From Neoechinorhynchus agilis (lineage: Eukaryota; Acanthocephala): a stretch of DNA of 35,043 bases. Below, one piece after another: positions 1-8,950 of this stretch (position 1 is the first letter of the stretch; every line of letters begins with the position of its first letter). Where the stretch lies: NCBI GenBank assembly GCA_051530055.1, contig JBMGUZ010000025.1, positions 1 through 35,043 of the forward strand. Reading direction: 5' to 3'. The position numbers and the translations under genes are program-made. Below the pieces are notes generated by a model. It was not told the DNA's origin. It was given only the letters and a program-made list of their open reading frames with translations, and made no database searches.

Positions 1-835
1 TTTTGCTTGATCCCAAATTGCGCAGAACATGCTTTCTTCATTGAGAGAAAGTTAAAGGCATTTTGAAAATCACACTTAAGAATCAAGCACGGCTCTGAGC
101 TTCTCATAGCAAAGTTTCGGAGCGAGTGGACAATAACTTCCGCCCCGCAGGATGTGCAGCAACCCAGTTGAACCGGGCGAAGTTGCTGCCCGGTTTTCTC
201 TATGATACGTTTACAGAGAATTTTTCCTGCAAGTCGGCGTCGAAGATACAGCGAAGGGACGAATCTCAACTTCTTCTATTTTGTGGGGGTCGGAGGATGA
301 CAATAACCGAACAGCCCGCCGAACATCTCAAATCGCAAGCTTCGAAGAAACACGTTCAGTCAGTGATCGATTTGAAAAACGGCAACGAAACTCTTCGTGC
401 GTCGCCTACGAACCACGAGAAATATCATTTCGAAATTGTTAAATGTCTGTTCGAAGGAGACCACCCTTTTCTTCGATTGTTGATGTTAAAGAAACCCCAT
501 AATCATCCCTGGTGCAAAGGACTAAGCGCGGGAAAGCGAAGAGCCGTGTCCCTTGATGGCGCACAGTTCGTTTGCAGGAAATCGTTGAGCAATCCCGTAA
601 ATGCTTTGGCGACCTGATATCGTGCGCCCTTTGGGATCCGTTTCAGGACGATCCTGAGCAGGACCCGCGCAATATCGGTTATCGAAATAGAATCAGTGGT
701 GATCTGAGAGGTCCCAGGCATAAACTGATTGGTTGATTGTAAAAGAGAACGAGGCCCGCAATAGCGGCGGGGACCGTGGGCAAACGAAAGCTCCAAATTA
801 GTTAATTTAAAAGACTTAACGCAAACCGAAAACAC
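1..835 (-). mobile_element. Decayed reverse-transcriptase element, inverted portion
   Basis: Read on the minus strand from 835 downward, this stretch spells, in several frames, landmarks of one reverse-transcriptase element family. They are a RIPKGARYQVAKAF motif near 590-620, AVRLLSSSD near 290-325, LRPVQLGCCTSCGAE near 140-190, and KCDFQNAFN near 45-80. The last is the motif A region of a reverse transcriptase. From memory, many invertebrate genomes carry a retroelement family with an IPKGAR motif followed by QLG and a KxDFxNAFN motif; I cannot name its clade. The frame changes between landmarks, so the copy is dead. It continues beyond the left edge. The matching C-terminal part lies at 836-1110 on the opposite strand. 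Confidence 0.55.
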
Positions 836-1110
836 ACCAATAGAGAAGCGTGGGACCCCGGCAGCGTTGGTCTACTCAGGTTGAGCGCGATCGATAAGTG
901 GCGTATTCAAGGTGTCTGCGCCAGTGATTTGATGAACAAAAATTAAGCCTGGTGTCCCGGTAGCGCTGGGCGTTTCCTCGGTCTTTTCAGTTGGCTCATT
1001 TTGGGCGGGCAATCTGTGGGAACTCTTCTCCCCGATGAGGTAACGAGGATCGCAGTGTCCTTAAGACTTGGTTTCCCGATGGTCCACGTTGAGATGGATC
1101 AGGTCTGTAT
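836..1110 (+). mobile_element. C-terminal part of the same retroelement, sense strand
   Basis: Around 1015-1100 on the plus strand a frame reads VGTLLPDEVTRIAVSLRLGF. It resembles the segment near the C-terminus of the same retroelement family, where a DEAxRxAVxLRLGxP motif precedes a cysteine region. With the minus-strand upstream part directly to its left, the layout is an inverted 5' piece followed by a sense 3' piece. The rest of 836-1010 gives no clear match. Confidence 0.4.
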
Positions 1111-1129
1111 TTTATAAGGTGGTATTGGA

Positions 1130-2335
1130 TGATATCATAAGCAAACTCTCTTTTGGAGCAACAAATGATTTACCGTCTGATAATTGGTTGACCCTCCCAT
1201 TCAAGATTTACGTGAGGAGGATATTTTAGAAGCCTGGGGGAATACGACAAAGTTATCATCGAATAACGCAAGATCGCCTAGTAAATATCTAAGGTTTATA
1301 GAACCTTCAATTCGTCCTTTAATCGCTTCTTGCATGCTTAAAGCATCAAGGGAAGATTGGTTGCTTATTAATCTCGCACGAAGAATTCTCGTTAAAGCGA
1401 AAAAGAAGGTGGTCAATTCCTAATCAGATCTTAGACCAATTTCAATTCAAAACGCCTTAGTATCTCTTTACGAGAAGGCTATTGCCACCCGTTTAATGGA
1501 CTTCTGTATTAAAAAGGATATTATCAACCATAACTGTCATGGGTTTTACCAAGGGAGATCTGTTACCTCAGCAACCAGAGATATATAATTCCCTCAGGAA
1601 CGAAAATTTTAGGTATCGATGCCTTATTTCATTTGATTTTACTGCAGCATATGACAATATTGATCTGCAATTTATACTAAGCTGTATGGTCCTTCTAAAT
1701 ATTCCACAAAATATCATAGTACGCATCCATACTATTTTAGCGACCAAGTCCTTTTATTTCGACGACGACGATGATGGCAAAAAATTCTACCCGAAAAAAG
1801 GCCTACCTCAAGGTTCTCCACTATCCCCAATTTTATTTCTGATTGCCATGCAACTAATGGCATATTTTAATGAGGATGGTGTTAAGATTTTTATATACGC
1901 TGACGATATAAGTACAGTATTTTATACCAACAACTCATGGGAATTACCTATTTTACTAAACGAGCTTGTTATTTTTATCAATAAAAATGCATCAGTAATG
2001 GGTCTTAAACTGAACCCGGATAAAACTAAAATCATTGCTGTAGCAGGTAGCAATTACGTAAACAAAAAAGCTAAATTCAATAATCAGAACTAGATTTTTT
2101 CACATACTCTAGATCAAAACAACATTGTCGGTCATTTACGTTTTAATAAAATCAAAATTTTGGGCTACAATTTTAACTCAAAATTAAACGAAAAATTAGA
2201 CCTGACCCAATTTAAAAAGATCTTAAAAATTGCCAAACGTTTTTGTACAAGAGCGTTGAGGCTTCAACTGAGTTATAAAAGACAATATTGTATTTGGAAA
2301 ACATGGGCAATTGCGGCCTTAACCTTTTTTTTGTT
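1130..2335 (+). mobile_element. LINE fragment 1, reverse transcriptase domain
   Basis: This is a non-LTR retrotransposon reverse transcriptase. Motifs in order are LRPISIQNALVSLYEKAIAT near 1430-1490, CHGF near 1535, SFDFTAAYDNID near 1627-1665 (motif A with catalytic Asp), KKGLPQGSPLSPILFLI near 1795-1845 (motif B) and IYADDIST near 1890-1915 (motif C with the catalytic Asp pair). The thumb-side segment TQFKKILKIAKRF lies near 2205-2240. The frame shifts near 1423, near 1560 and near 2093, so it is a dead copy. No endonuclease domain is visible. It is related to, but not the same copy as, the LINE piece that follows, and ends where a 57-bp repeat marks a rearrangement boundary. Confidence 0.85.
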
Positions 2336-2392
2336 GCGGTCGTCCACTCGAACAGCGGCCTATATTCGGCGAGGCCCTTCTACAAAATGCGT
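2336..2392 (+). repeat. 57-bp direct repeat marking a duplication boundary (copy 1)
   Basis: These 57 bases recur in the same orientation at 14309-14365 with one mismatch. At 14309 they form the end of the zinc-finger frame. Here they join that end to the start of LINE fragment 2 at block A. Confidence 0.85.
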
Positions 2393-3150
2393 AGCCGGTG
2401 GAGATGTTCGTCCAATATCCATTCAGAACTCACTGGTTTCAATCTACGAACGGGCACTAATTGCATCGACCACGGATGCCACGGTTTTTTACCCCATAAA
2501 TCCGTTCAGACGGCTTTGTCTGAAATTATCACCAATTTTAATTCGAATCAGGAGTCAATGAACATTTTAATTTCCTTCGATATCTCTAAGGCTTTTGATA
2601 GCATTGATATCGCTTTTATAATAAAGATCCTTTGTTATTTTCAGTCTAAGCAATTTTTTTATCAAGATGACACATCTCTCAAGATTTATCATCAAACTAA
2701 AGGAGTTCCGCAAGGGTCCCCTCTCTCACTCATCCTCTTCTAATTTGCTTCCCAATTTCTGCTTAAGAACTGCCGAGTCTGCAATGAATTAACCCTATAT
2801 GCAGACGATTTCAATGCGGTGATCAAGGAAGCGAACTACCTAGCCGCTATAAGGAAACTCTCAGATTTACTGTCATGTCTTAATTCTATTCTCCTTCAGA
2901 CCCTTTAAAGACGAAATTTATTTTAAAATCTTAGTCGGTTTTTGATAAACAACGTGTTCGCGAATTTTATAAACAATTTTTTAATCTGACCTCGTCGTCA
3001 GTTTCTAATAAGATCACAATCTTGGGAAACACCCTACGACCTCCGCAAATTCAAAAAACTTAAGTGTCGCTAAGCTTAAATGCAGAAGATCTTTTAAACT
3101 TGGACTCTGCTCTCATGATACCAGAAGCATTTGGAACTCTTGAGCAATCT
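2379..3150 (+). mobile_element. LINE fragment 2, reverse transcriptase (block A, left)
   Basis: This is a second non-LTR reverse transcriptase of the same family as the copy at 1130-2335. Motifs are DVRPISIQNSLVSIYERAL near 2403-2460, CHGFLPHKSVQTALSEI near 2478-2527, ISFDISKAFDSID near 2570-2607 (motif A), TKGVPQGSPLSLILF near 2697-2742 (motif B) and LYADDFNAVI near 2793-2823 (motif C). After that come remnants of the thumb, with NKITILGNTL near 3007-3036. It has a frameshift near 2460, a stop after motif B and further stops, so it is non-functional. The inverted copy at 16070-16990 shares the decay and extends further upstream. Confidence 0.85.
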
Positions 3151-3959
3151 CGGGCCTAGTTTTTTACTCTAGAGGAATACCCCCGAATAATGATTAAAGT
3201 ACATTATCACTTTCCTAGAGGCTCTGGGCAAACTCCCTTACTCCTGGAAACAAGCGCTTAAATGGACAGCGATGATATAACTTTATTACTATCGAATTAT
3301 AATTATTCCTACACATAAATTATGTCGGTTAATCATCCAATGTCTTCCTTCGAATAAATCTTGAGCCTCGTGTTAGGATAATTCATCAATTCGTTCACAC
3401 AGCACCGAAACTTGCAGTTGAAGATTGGCAATCTCTTTTTCCACATTTGAGTCAAAAATAGAGCTTCCTAGAAGATGTAACAGGCGTAGAGTGATCTCGC
3501 AGAATTCAGTTCAATGTCAATTTTCGTAACTAAGTATTCAAGCTATTGCAATTATAAATTTTATTAGCAACGTTAGACGTCTAAAATTTAATTCGTTAGG
3601 ACGCAACGTAGTGACCAAAGTTTAAGTTTTGATAAAATCCGATTTAAATCGGTTATAAAATTTGCTAGTTAGAAATCTCGTAGACTACTGGGATTTGGAA
3701 TTAACTTTATTTCTCGTGAAAAATACTGAAGCCAATCCCCTGCACATATCTTTTGCTTTTTTAATTAAAACAGCGCTTTAGAAAGGCCAACTAATTCTTT
3801 GGGTTCACTCGAATACGGACGTTTGCTGATAAATACCGTGATTTGCCGGAAAGCAAATCGAGTTGTTTACAAAACATTTCAATGTTGCGCTCTAATTATT
3901 TGTTTATGTTCCGCCAATTTTCCCGATTGATGGGTTCTTAGACTCACAATCTCTCGCCG
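3151..3959. other. No gene seen; AT-rich spacer within block A
   Basis: I see no convincing reading frame. The first part may be degraded LINE tail. The same sequence is repeated in inverted form at about 15245-16070. Confidence 0.5.
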
Positions 3960-4475
3960 ATGCATTTTTGTGATCCTTATTTGGTGCTATATCCGCCTTC
4001 AATGACAAACGTTACGATGCTGGAGGTCCTTACTCATCCGAGATCATACTTCCATCCTTGTGATCAACAATATTCATTTCAAGCGATGCCACAATTTAAT
4101 TACAAAATCCAAGCGAATCAGCAAAACAATTTTGAGCCAAGAGTCTTCAATGGGTTCGTGAATTCCAGTCTCATTGGACTTTGTTTGCAGTTTTATAAGG
4201 GTGTATTCGTCGATCTTTTGAAAAAGGAGGAACTTTGCATGCATTATCTCCTTGAAGTTGCTCACAATTCTCGAATACTCGGTACGGCGGAAGGCAATAA
4301 AAATGCCGATATTATTACAAAATACATTAATGACTACTGCGATCGGAGCGCAAATCGCTTCAATGAAATTAATGACGAGCAACCAAGACGAAAAAAGCAC
4401 CACAGTAGAAGACGCAATAGACAAGGACGGTCGACCGAGAGTGGAAAAGGACGGTCGACCGAGAGTGGAAATTGA
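3960..4475 (+). CDS. Unknown 171-residue protein (block A, left copy)
   Basis: This is an open frame from ATG to TGA of 171 codons. I do not recognise the product. The N-terminal two thirds are mixed and fairly hydrophobic, with several Cys, Tyr and Phe. The C-terminal end is basic and low complexity: a PRRKKHHSRRRNRQ stretch at about residues 141-154, then two copies of GRSTESGK/N. The mirror copy at 14753-15244 encodes the same protein with one GRSTESG unit fewer. An open frame kept across both copies gives mild support for a real gene, but the two copies are so similar that this is weak. It lies downstream of LINE fragment 2 and could be a host exon or element-encoded. The basic tail suggests nucleic-acid binding or a nuclear signal, by inference only. 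Confidence 0.4.
   Translation: MHFCDPYLVLYPPSMTNVTMLEVLTHPRSYFHPCDQQYSFQAMPQFNYKIQANQQNNFEPRVFNGFVNSSLIGLCLQFYKGVFVDLLKKEELCMHYLLEVAHNSRILGTAEGNKNADIITKYINDYCDRSANRFNEINDEQPRRKKHHSRRRNRQGRSTESGKGRSTESGN
4427..4472 (+). repeat. 24-bp tandem repeat, two copies
   Basis: The 24-bp unit starting gacggtcgaccgagagtgga occurs about 1.9 times here and once in the mirror block near 14753-14780. It encodes an eight-residue GRSTESGK repeat in frame, so the copy number alters the protein length without breaking it. Confidence 0.9.
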
Positions 4476-4676
4476 ACGTAATACAGTAATCGATAGGCGT
4501 GATAGTTTCATAATTTTTTCTAAAATAAAGCATAGTCGCAATTTGAGTTTTTATGGCGGTACCATGTTGAAACATTTATTTCGCGGACGACTCTCGGATC
4601 CTCGAATCAAGTAAGCATTGCACATGAGTATCTCGGCTCATCAAGTAAGATAAAAATTGAAATCGGTAAGCGTTAA

Positions 4677-4908
4677 CTAGGAAAAATGACACAGACAAAA
4701 ATCAAAGGTTAATATATCCTCAGCCAATTTCTTGTTCATGACTGTTGTGCCGATGACTAGGCGAATCGTGCTCGCTATTTTATCGTCGTCAAAGTTAAAA
4801 ATTGCAACCCTTTTCGTTGTTTTTAAGAGAACTGTATCGACTTTAATGACACTTACGACTAATCGATCACTTTTTGTCTCGTTTATGATGTCGGATCTTT
4901 TTTGATTT
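4677..4908 (-). CDS. Unassigned minus-strand open frame, about 76 codons
   Basis: On the minus strand a frame without an initiating ATG stays open from about 4908 to a TAG at 4677. It contains DTVLLKTTKRVAIFNFDDD followed by KIASTIRLVIGTTVMNKKLA. It overlaps, in another frame, the end of the CIR1-like sequence. It could be a terminal exon or chance. No family is recognised. Confidence 0.2.
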
Positions 4909-5551
4909 CCTTATTGTTCTAAACAGTTTAGGCTTTCGCTTCAAAACTCGTTTGTCGTTTTTACTCAGTGCATCAATTGCTCTCAATGCATCCTTCGTAC
5001 TTCTCATTTGAACAATTCTTCTAATATGTTTAAACAACAGAACATCCCGACAACCAAATCACGACTAATGGCACCTTTTCGCATGGGTAACCCGTCCTTC
5101 TTCATTTTTTCGAGTAGTTCCATTTTGGACATGTCACCGGACGACGGTCCTTGCTCATCACTAGAGTCCTTATCGGCCTGGCCTCGTTGTTGGCACTTTA
5201 TGCATCGGACATCCCTGATTTGTATGTCAAACGGTTGGTCTTTTACTTTATCATTGGGTTTGGCCCATTGCTCACGTGGAGCTCCTCGCCACCGTCTTTT
5301 CCACCATCGTCGGCTGTCATACCAATCGGAGGATTGTACATGAATGAAAGTCCCAAACGAGCTTTCTCATCACCCAGCAACCACCGATTCGCAAACATCT
5401 CCTTTTCCTTGTCATGCTGCTCTTTTAAAAGTTGCTGCTGTAGCCGTTCAGCTTCGGCCTTTTGCTCAGCCTTCCAGAGGCGTTTCATGTTCCCCAAATT
5501 GCTGGGATGAAACCACTTCTTGGACATGTAATTCTCGTAGCCTTTCCCCAT
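4867..5551 (-). pseudogene. CIR1: CIR1-like (CBF1/RBPJ-interacting corepressor), broken
   Basis: From an ATG at 5551 the minus strand reads MGKGYENYMSKKWFHPSN, then WKAEQKAEAERLQQQ and NRWLLGDEKARLGLSFMY. This matches the Cir_N domain of CIR1 closely; human CIR1 starts MGKSFANFMCKKDFHP and has NRLLMGDERVKNGLNFMYE. CIR1 is a nuclear corepressor that links RBPJ to histone deacetylase complexes and also acts in splicing. The frame is lost near 5273 by about two bases. The adjacent frame then continues with KDQPFDIQIRDVRCIKC, which matches the next conserved block including its paired cysteines, and a lysine-rich tail (ALSKNDKRVLKRKPK) follows in a third frame down to 4867. No intron is visible. 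A retrocopy or decayed gene is likeliest; sequencing error at the shift is the alternative. Confidence 0.8.
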
Positions 5552-5936
5552 GTCGAATCGAAGCTCTTAATAAAAAATCAATTAGAAATTCTTTAAATCT
5601 TGGTTTCAAAAAGAGCTCGTTACAGCACACAAAAACAGCATGTCCATTTAAGAGCTGGCTTTCAAGTTCGATCGAAATCGGGGCCTTCGAGCAAGATTGG
5701 CCCGAGTTTGAGGCGCTACTTGAGTCTGATAGTGGAAAATTTTAAAGAAAGTCTGATTTTAAAGAATTTTTCGACTTCTAAATTGATATTTGGAATCTTT
5801 TCTTGGGATTCGTTGATCAATTTACGAAAAAATAGCACCCTAATATCGCTTATTTCGATATGTGAGTGCATGTTATGTTTTTGGAGGAGAAAGGATGTCT
5901 TTGCGAGGGACAACATTTTAGAATCAAAGATCGGAA
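5552..5936. promoter_or_regulatory. Head-to-head spacer between CIR1-like and SRPRB-like genes
   Basis: This 385-bp stretch lies between two divergent start codons (5551 on minus and 5937 on plus). No coding match is seen. If the two genes descend from a functional pair, it would hold a shared promoter. I see no diagnostic core element. Confidence 0.25.
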
Positions 5937-6558
5937 ATGCCAAGTTCGACGGAATTGATCACTATATTGCTTTTTTCTCTTCTATTTGTTTATCTTCTCT
6001 TCAAAGTCTTCTCAAATGTGAGGTTGCTCAGTTCGTGCGGTCGAACATGCTTAATAATTGGACCGAGTGGCAGTGGAAAGACAAAGCTTTTTCTCGTGCT
6101 GAATGATCAGACAGCAAGATCTTCGGTGACTTCACTGACCGCGAATGTCTCGGAGTATTCAGAATTGGTTCAATTAGTCGATCTACCTTCTCATCCTCGT
6201 TTGTGGAACAAAAGTCGAACCTCGATTAAGTCTTATGACATTGGAAAAATTATTATGGTAATAAAACCCTTCGAAGATTCAGCAGGACTTTCCAAACATG
6301 AACATTTCCTACATGCTGCTGAGTTATTTCGGGATACTCTTTCGGAAATAAGCCACCGCCAAGATCCACTAGGACATGGATATTGCCATTCGTAGTAAAA
6401 TCTTCATCGTTTTAGAAAAAGAACACAAATTCGGTCTGAGAAAAATCGAAGGCGAAAGTTACGATCCCATTGGATTTAGGGATCATCGTTTTTTAATTCG
6501 AATGTATACTTTGACTTTGGTTAACGAACTCTGCCAAAAACAACTCACATATTTTTAG
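5937..6558 (+). pseudogene. SRPRB: Signal recognition particle receptor beta subunit-like, broken
   Basis: The frame starts at ATG 5937. Residues 7-26 form one hydrophobic membrane segment. GPSGSGKT at 42-49 is the G1/P-loop, and VDLPSHPR at 81-88 corresponds to the DxPGH G3 region of SRP receptor beta, with Ser replacing the usual Gly. The family anchors the SRP receptor in the ER membrane and is a small GTPase of about 250-270 residues. The first frame closes at 6395 after 152 codons. A second frame from about 6376 reads DMDIAIRSKIFIVLEKE, matching the NKQD(I/M) G4 region and the helix after it, so a frameshift near 6370 separates the two. The C-terminal part is lost where a hairpin element begins at 6559. 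I read it as a pseudogene. Confidence 0.7.
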
Positions 6559-6701
6559 GTTATAATATTGAGGTCGGCCCTCCAGTTCTGACAGGGAAGT
6601 CAAATTTTATCGTTATCAGATCTAAAAAAAGAGTACTTTTAATTGGTAATCACTGATAACGATTTTTGTAAGGTTTCGAGGGCCGACTGCAAAATAATAA
6701 C
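6559..6701. mobile_element. Hairpin MITE, 143 bp
   Basis: The two ends are inverted repeats: about 20 of the outer 24 bases match, including a perfect GTCGGCCCTC core at 6574-6583 and its complement at 6678-6687. Inner arms are also complementary (atcgttatcag near 6610-6620 against ctgataacgat near 6653-6663). The whole unit can fold back, as in non-autonomous DNA transposons. I could not define a clear target-site duplication. It sits directly after the SRPRB-like remnant. Confidence 0.7.
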
Positions 6702-6983
6702 ATATCTAACCGCCCGCCTACTTTTTATGAATGTGCAAAAATTCATGTCGCAAAATTGCCTGCTCTCGTAGTGTGGAATGATTGGCGCGAGGACGCTAAA
6801 CAATTATTCGAAAACGGAAGGAGTGAATTAAACAAGCAAATTGTTGATACTGTGAGTAAATGCGAGGAAATACGTTCGAGTAGTTCAGTGGAGCAGTACG
6901 TGGAATCGTTTAATTGGCTAAAAGGCGATTTAAGTAAAGATGAATTCGTAAAAGAGGTCGGTGATTGGATTAAACAAAGCTAA
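6672..6983 (+). CDS. Unassigned open frame, possible exon
   Basis: A frame without a clear ATG is open from 6672 to a TAA at 6983. It reads PPTFYECAKIHVAKLPALVV, then WNDWREDAKQLFENG, and ends with EVGDWIKQS. The composition is protein-like, charged and helical, with three Trp residues. Its first codons overlap the right end of the MITE, so an upstream exon could have been displaced by that insertion. I do not recognise the family; it does not obviously continue the SRPRB-like sequence. Confidence 0.35.
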   Translation, partial: GFEGRLQNNNISNRPPTFYECAKIHVAKLPALVVWNDWREDAKQLFENGRSELNKQIVDTVSKCEEIRSSSSVEQYVESFNWLKGDLSKDEFVKEVGDWIKQS

Positions 6984-7555
6984 TTTTTGAGTTGAGTTTT
7001 TGGACTCAAAAATAATTCCATAGGATTTTCAATTGAATAATTTGGATTTCTGAATCACGAAGGACGTATACTCTTTTGAAATAGTGATTTTTCCGATCTT
7101 TATTAAAAAAACTTGTTGAAACTAATTAAATGAACTTCAAAAAAAAAGAGTTTCACGTAATGTTGGTGATTTGATATAACATACAAAACTTTTTAGATAC
7201 CCAATCCGCATCCGTATAAGTTGGAGTTTACGAACTACCAAATATTTTTCTATAGACACATTTGTCTGAGACAATAATCCATTTTTGAAGAAGGGCAACC
7301 AACATTCTAGATCTGACTGAAGAAGGCCAACGAAAAGGCCGAAAATTTTCAATATAAATCAATTTTCTGAGTGAATATCGCTAGGTGAAATTAAAACTAT
7401 TCTTAAACGTTCAATATAGAGAAAGCATTGAGACTTGAAGTCCTACACTTGTAAAACGCTGACTGAGAAGAACTTTTTTCCACGAGATTGGCCATCAAAG
7501 TTCTTCGATCGGAAAAGGATCATGGACGCGCCGTTAAAGTACAAAGCGATTACTG
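6984..7555. other. No gene seen
   Basis: This stretch is AT-rich with only short frames. Just before 7556 the sequence ttattttttag (7576-7586) would serve as a 3' splice site for the helicase-like piece, but this is weak. Confidence 0.4.
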
Positions 7556-7980
7556 TTGATCGACCTGCCTCGATTGTTATTTTTTAGAATAATCAATGCA
7601 GCCATTAGAAAAGTCTGCGAGATTCATGACAAAGAGTTCTCTTTAACTGGTAAAGACGGTTTAGTGGTTTTTGTTACCGGCAAACGGGAAGTTTTTACTA
7701 TCTGTGGAGAATTAAAGAAAATCTATAGCAGCAAACGGAGGAAGCGGTATAAAGAGGAGAGGGAGGGTATTCGGTCTAAGAAGAAATGGAAGCAAGTTAA
7801 TGATGTTGTTTCAAACCTCATCAATGAAAATGATCCAAATTTACTTGATGAAGACGATGCTTTACAGAAGGTTTTACAAGACACCGAAACCAATCGGTCT
7901 TCGAGGCCTTTATACCTGGTACCACTATACGCTGCCTTGCCAAAAGAAATTAAATTATCTAAGCTTTTAAAAGTACACAA
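7556..7980 (+). pseudogene. DHX37/Dhr1-like DEAH helicase fragment
   Basis: The frame reads AIRKVCEIHDKEF, then GKDGLVVFVTGKREVFTICG, a charged insert rich in Lys, Arg and Glu, and LYLVPLYAALPKEI. DHX37 (yeast Dhr1), a DEAH-box RNA helicase of small-subunit ribosome biogenesis, has FRKVCKIH, GGILVFLTGQAEV, a long acidic/basic insert and LPLYSLLAPEKQ in the same order. This corresponds to the start of the second RecA domain. The helicase core before it and the QTNVAETSLT-like part after it are missing, and similarity stops near 7980. The edge of inverted repeat B (about 7942) falls inside the fragment, so the rearrangement cut this gene; the mirror copy keeps only the last few codons, near 29640-29674. 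Confidence 0.65.
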
Positions 7981-8080
7981 ATTTCAATCTCTGTTAACTC
8001 ATTGCTGTAACAGTGATTTATTTTTCTTCAATATTCTTTTAAGCAGATTAAATCAGTCGATTAATTTCTTTACTTAAAAG

Positions 8081-8950
8081 TCTAAAGCGGGATTATTTTA
8101 TCTTTACGGCTAACAAATCTATCGTATTGATATCAAATACAATCTGTGAAATTTTATAAATGTTGAACTTAAATCGCAAAATACGTGTTATTGTTAAGCT
8201 CTTCATCCGGTGAATGATTTTTTATTAAAGAAGATGAACCTGACGAGGTTCGAAACATCTATAATAAAAAAATCATTTACCGGATAAAGAATTAAACAAT
8301 AATTCCAATCATTGTCCCCGGTACCTCAATTATCAACATTTTGCAAATGACGTGTTCTTTGCCTTTTAAGTTTTAATAAATCTTTTTTTCTTAGAAATTT
8401 ATTTTGAACATTCATTGAACTTTGACATTTCAAACTTATTTGTTTAAGTGCTATCAGCCAAGGCGTTAATAAATTCGGCTTATAGAAATTCACTCAGGCA
8501 TTTTTTCATTTAGAATATCTTAAAAACATTTTTGGTCATAGAGTGATTTTTTCTTTGCAATTTGATTTCAGACTCATTAAAAGTTGCCGATGATAACTAT
8601 GAATCCTGTGAGTTTTGATAGCTTTTATTTTCATGCGATATTGTCAAACTCCAAATCACATTCCCCAATGATATTTGCAAACAAATAACTGACAAGCAGC
8701 GTCGAAAAAATATACATCATGGATGTGAAAAATTATATTTTTAAATTATATTTATCGTGTAGAATTCATCAAGAATTTTCGAAATGAAAGGCTTTCCGAA
8801 ACACAAATTTATTCATTCTCTGAACTATGATAATGATTTATTCTTATTCATCATGGGAACGACTAAAAGCTCCTTGAATATCATGAACAATATTTTATCC
8901 TTGGTCAATCGTCTCTTAAACATGGGTAAAATCAGCGATGATTGATAATA
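8081..8950. other. No gene seen apart from a MITE
   Basis: This is AT-rich sequence downstream of the helical-repeat gene. Apart from the hairpin element at 8188-8302 I find no feature. The same sequence is mirrored at 28516-29500, with a small unrelated patch near 8825-8870 compared with 28600-28650. Confidence 0.4.
8188..8302. mobile_element. Hairpin MITE, 115 bp (left copy)
   Basis: The terminal inverted repeats are about 40 bases with a few mismatches, including atccggtgaatgatttttt and its near complement. The centre is also self-complementary, around aacctgacgaggtt. The mirrored copy is at 29125-29239, so the element was present before block B was duplicated. Confidence 0.65.

Larger units (their letters stand above)
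2378..4544. repeat. Inverted repeat A, left arm
   Basis: This block is present in inverted orientation at 14684-16826. The arms are 2167 and 2143 bp long. The 24-bp difference equals one extra copy of a 24-bp tandem unit in this arm (4427-4472), so the rest appears collinear without net length change. I noticed only about half a dozen substitutions by eye. It contains a LINE piece and an unknown ORF. Confidence 0.9.

Noticed and set aside
126-617. A 163-codon plus-strand frame near the left edge
   Set aside because: It has only a GTG start, and the opposite strand carries recognisable reverse-transcriptase landmarks over the same bases, so the plus-strand frame is a shadow.
5600-6106. A 168-codon plus-strand frame overlapping the SRPRB-like start
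   Set aside because: The SRPRB-like frame in another phase has a membrane segment and a P-loop; this one shows no domain and crosses the head-to-head spacer.
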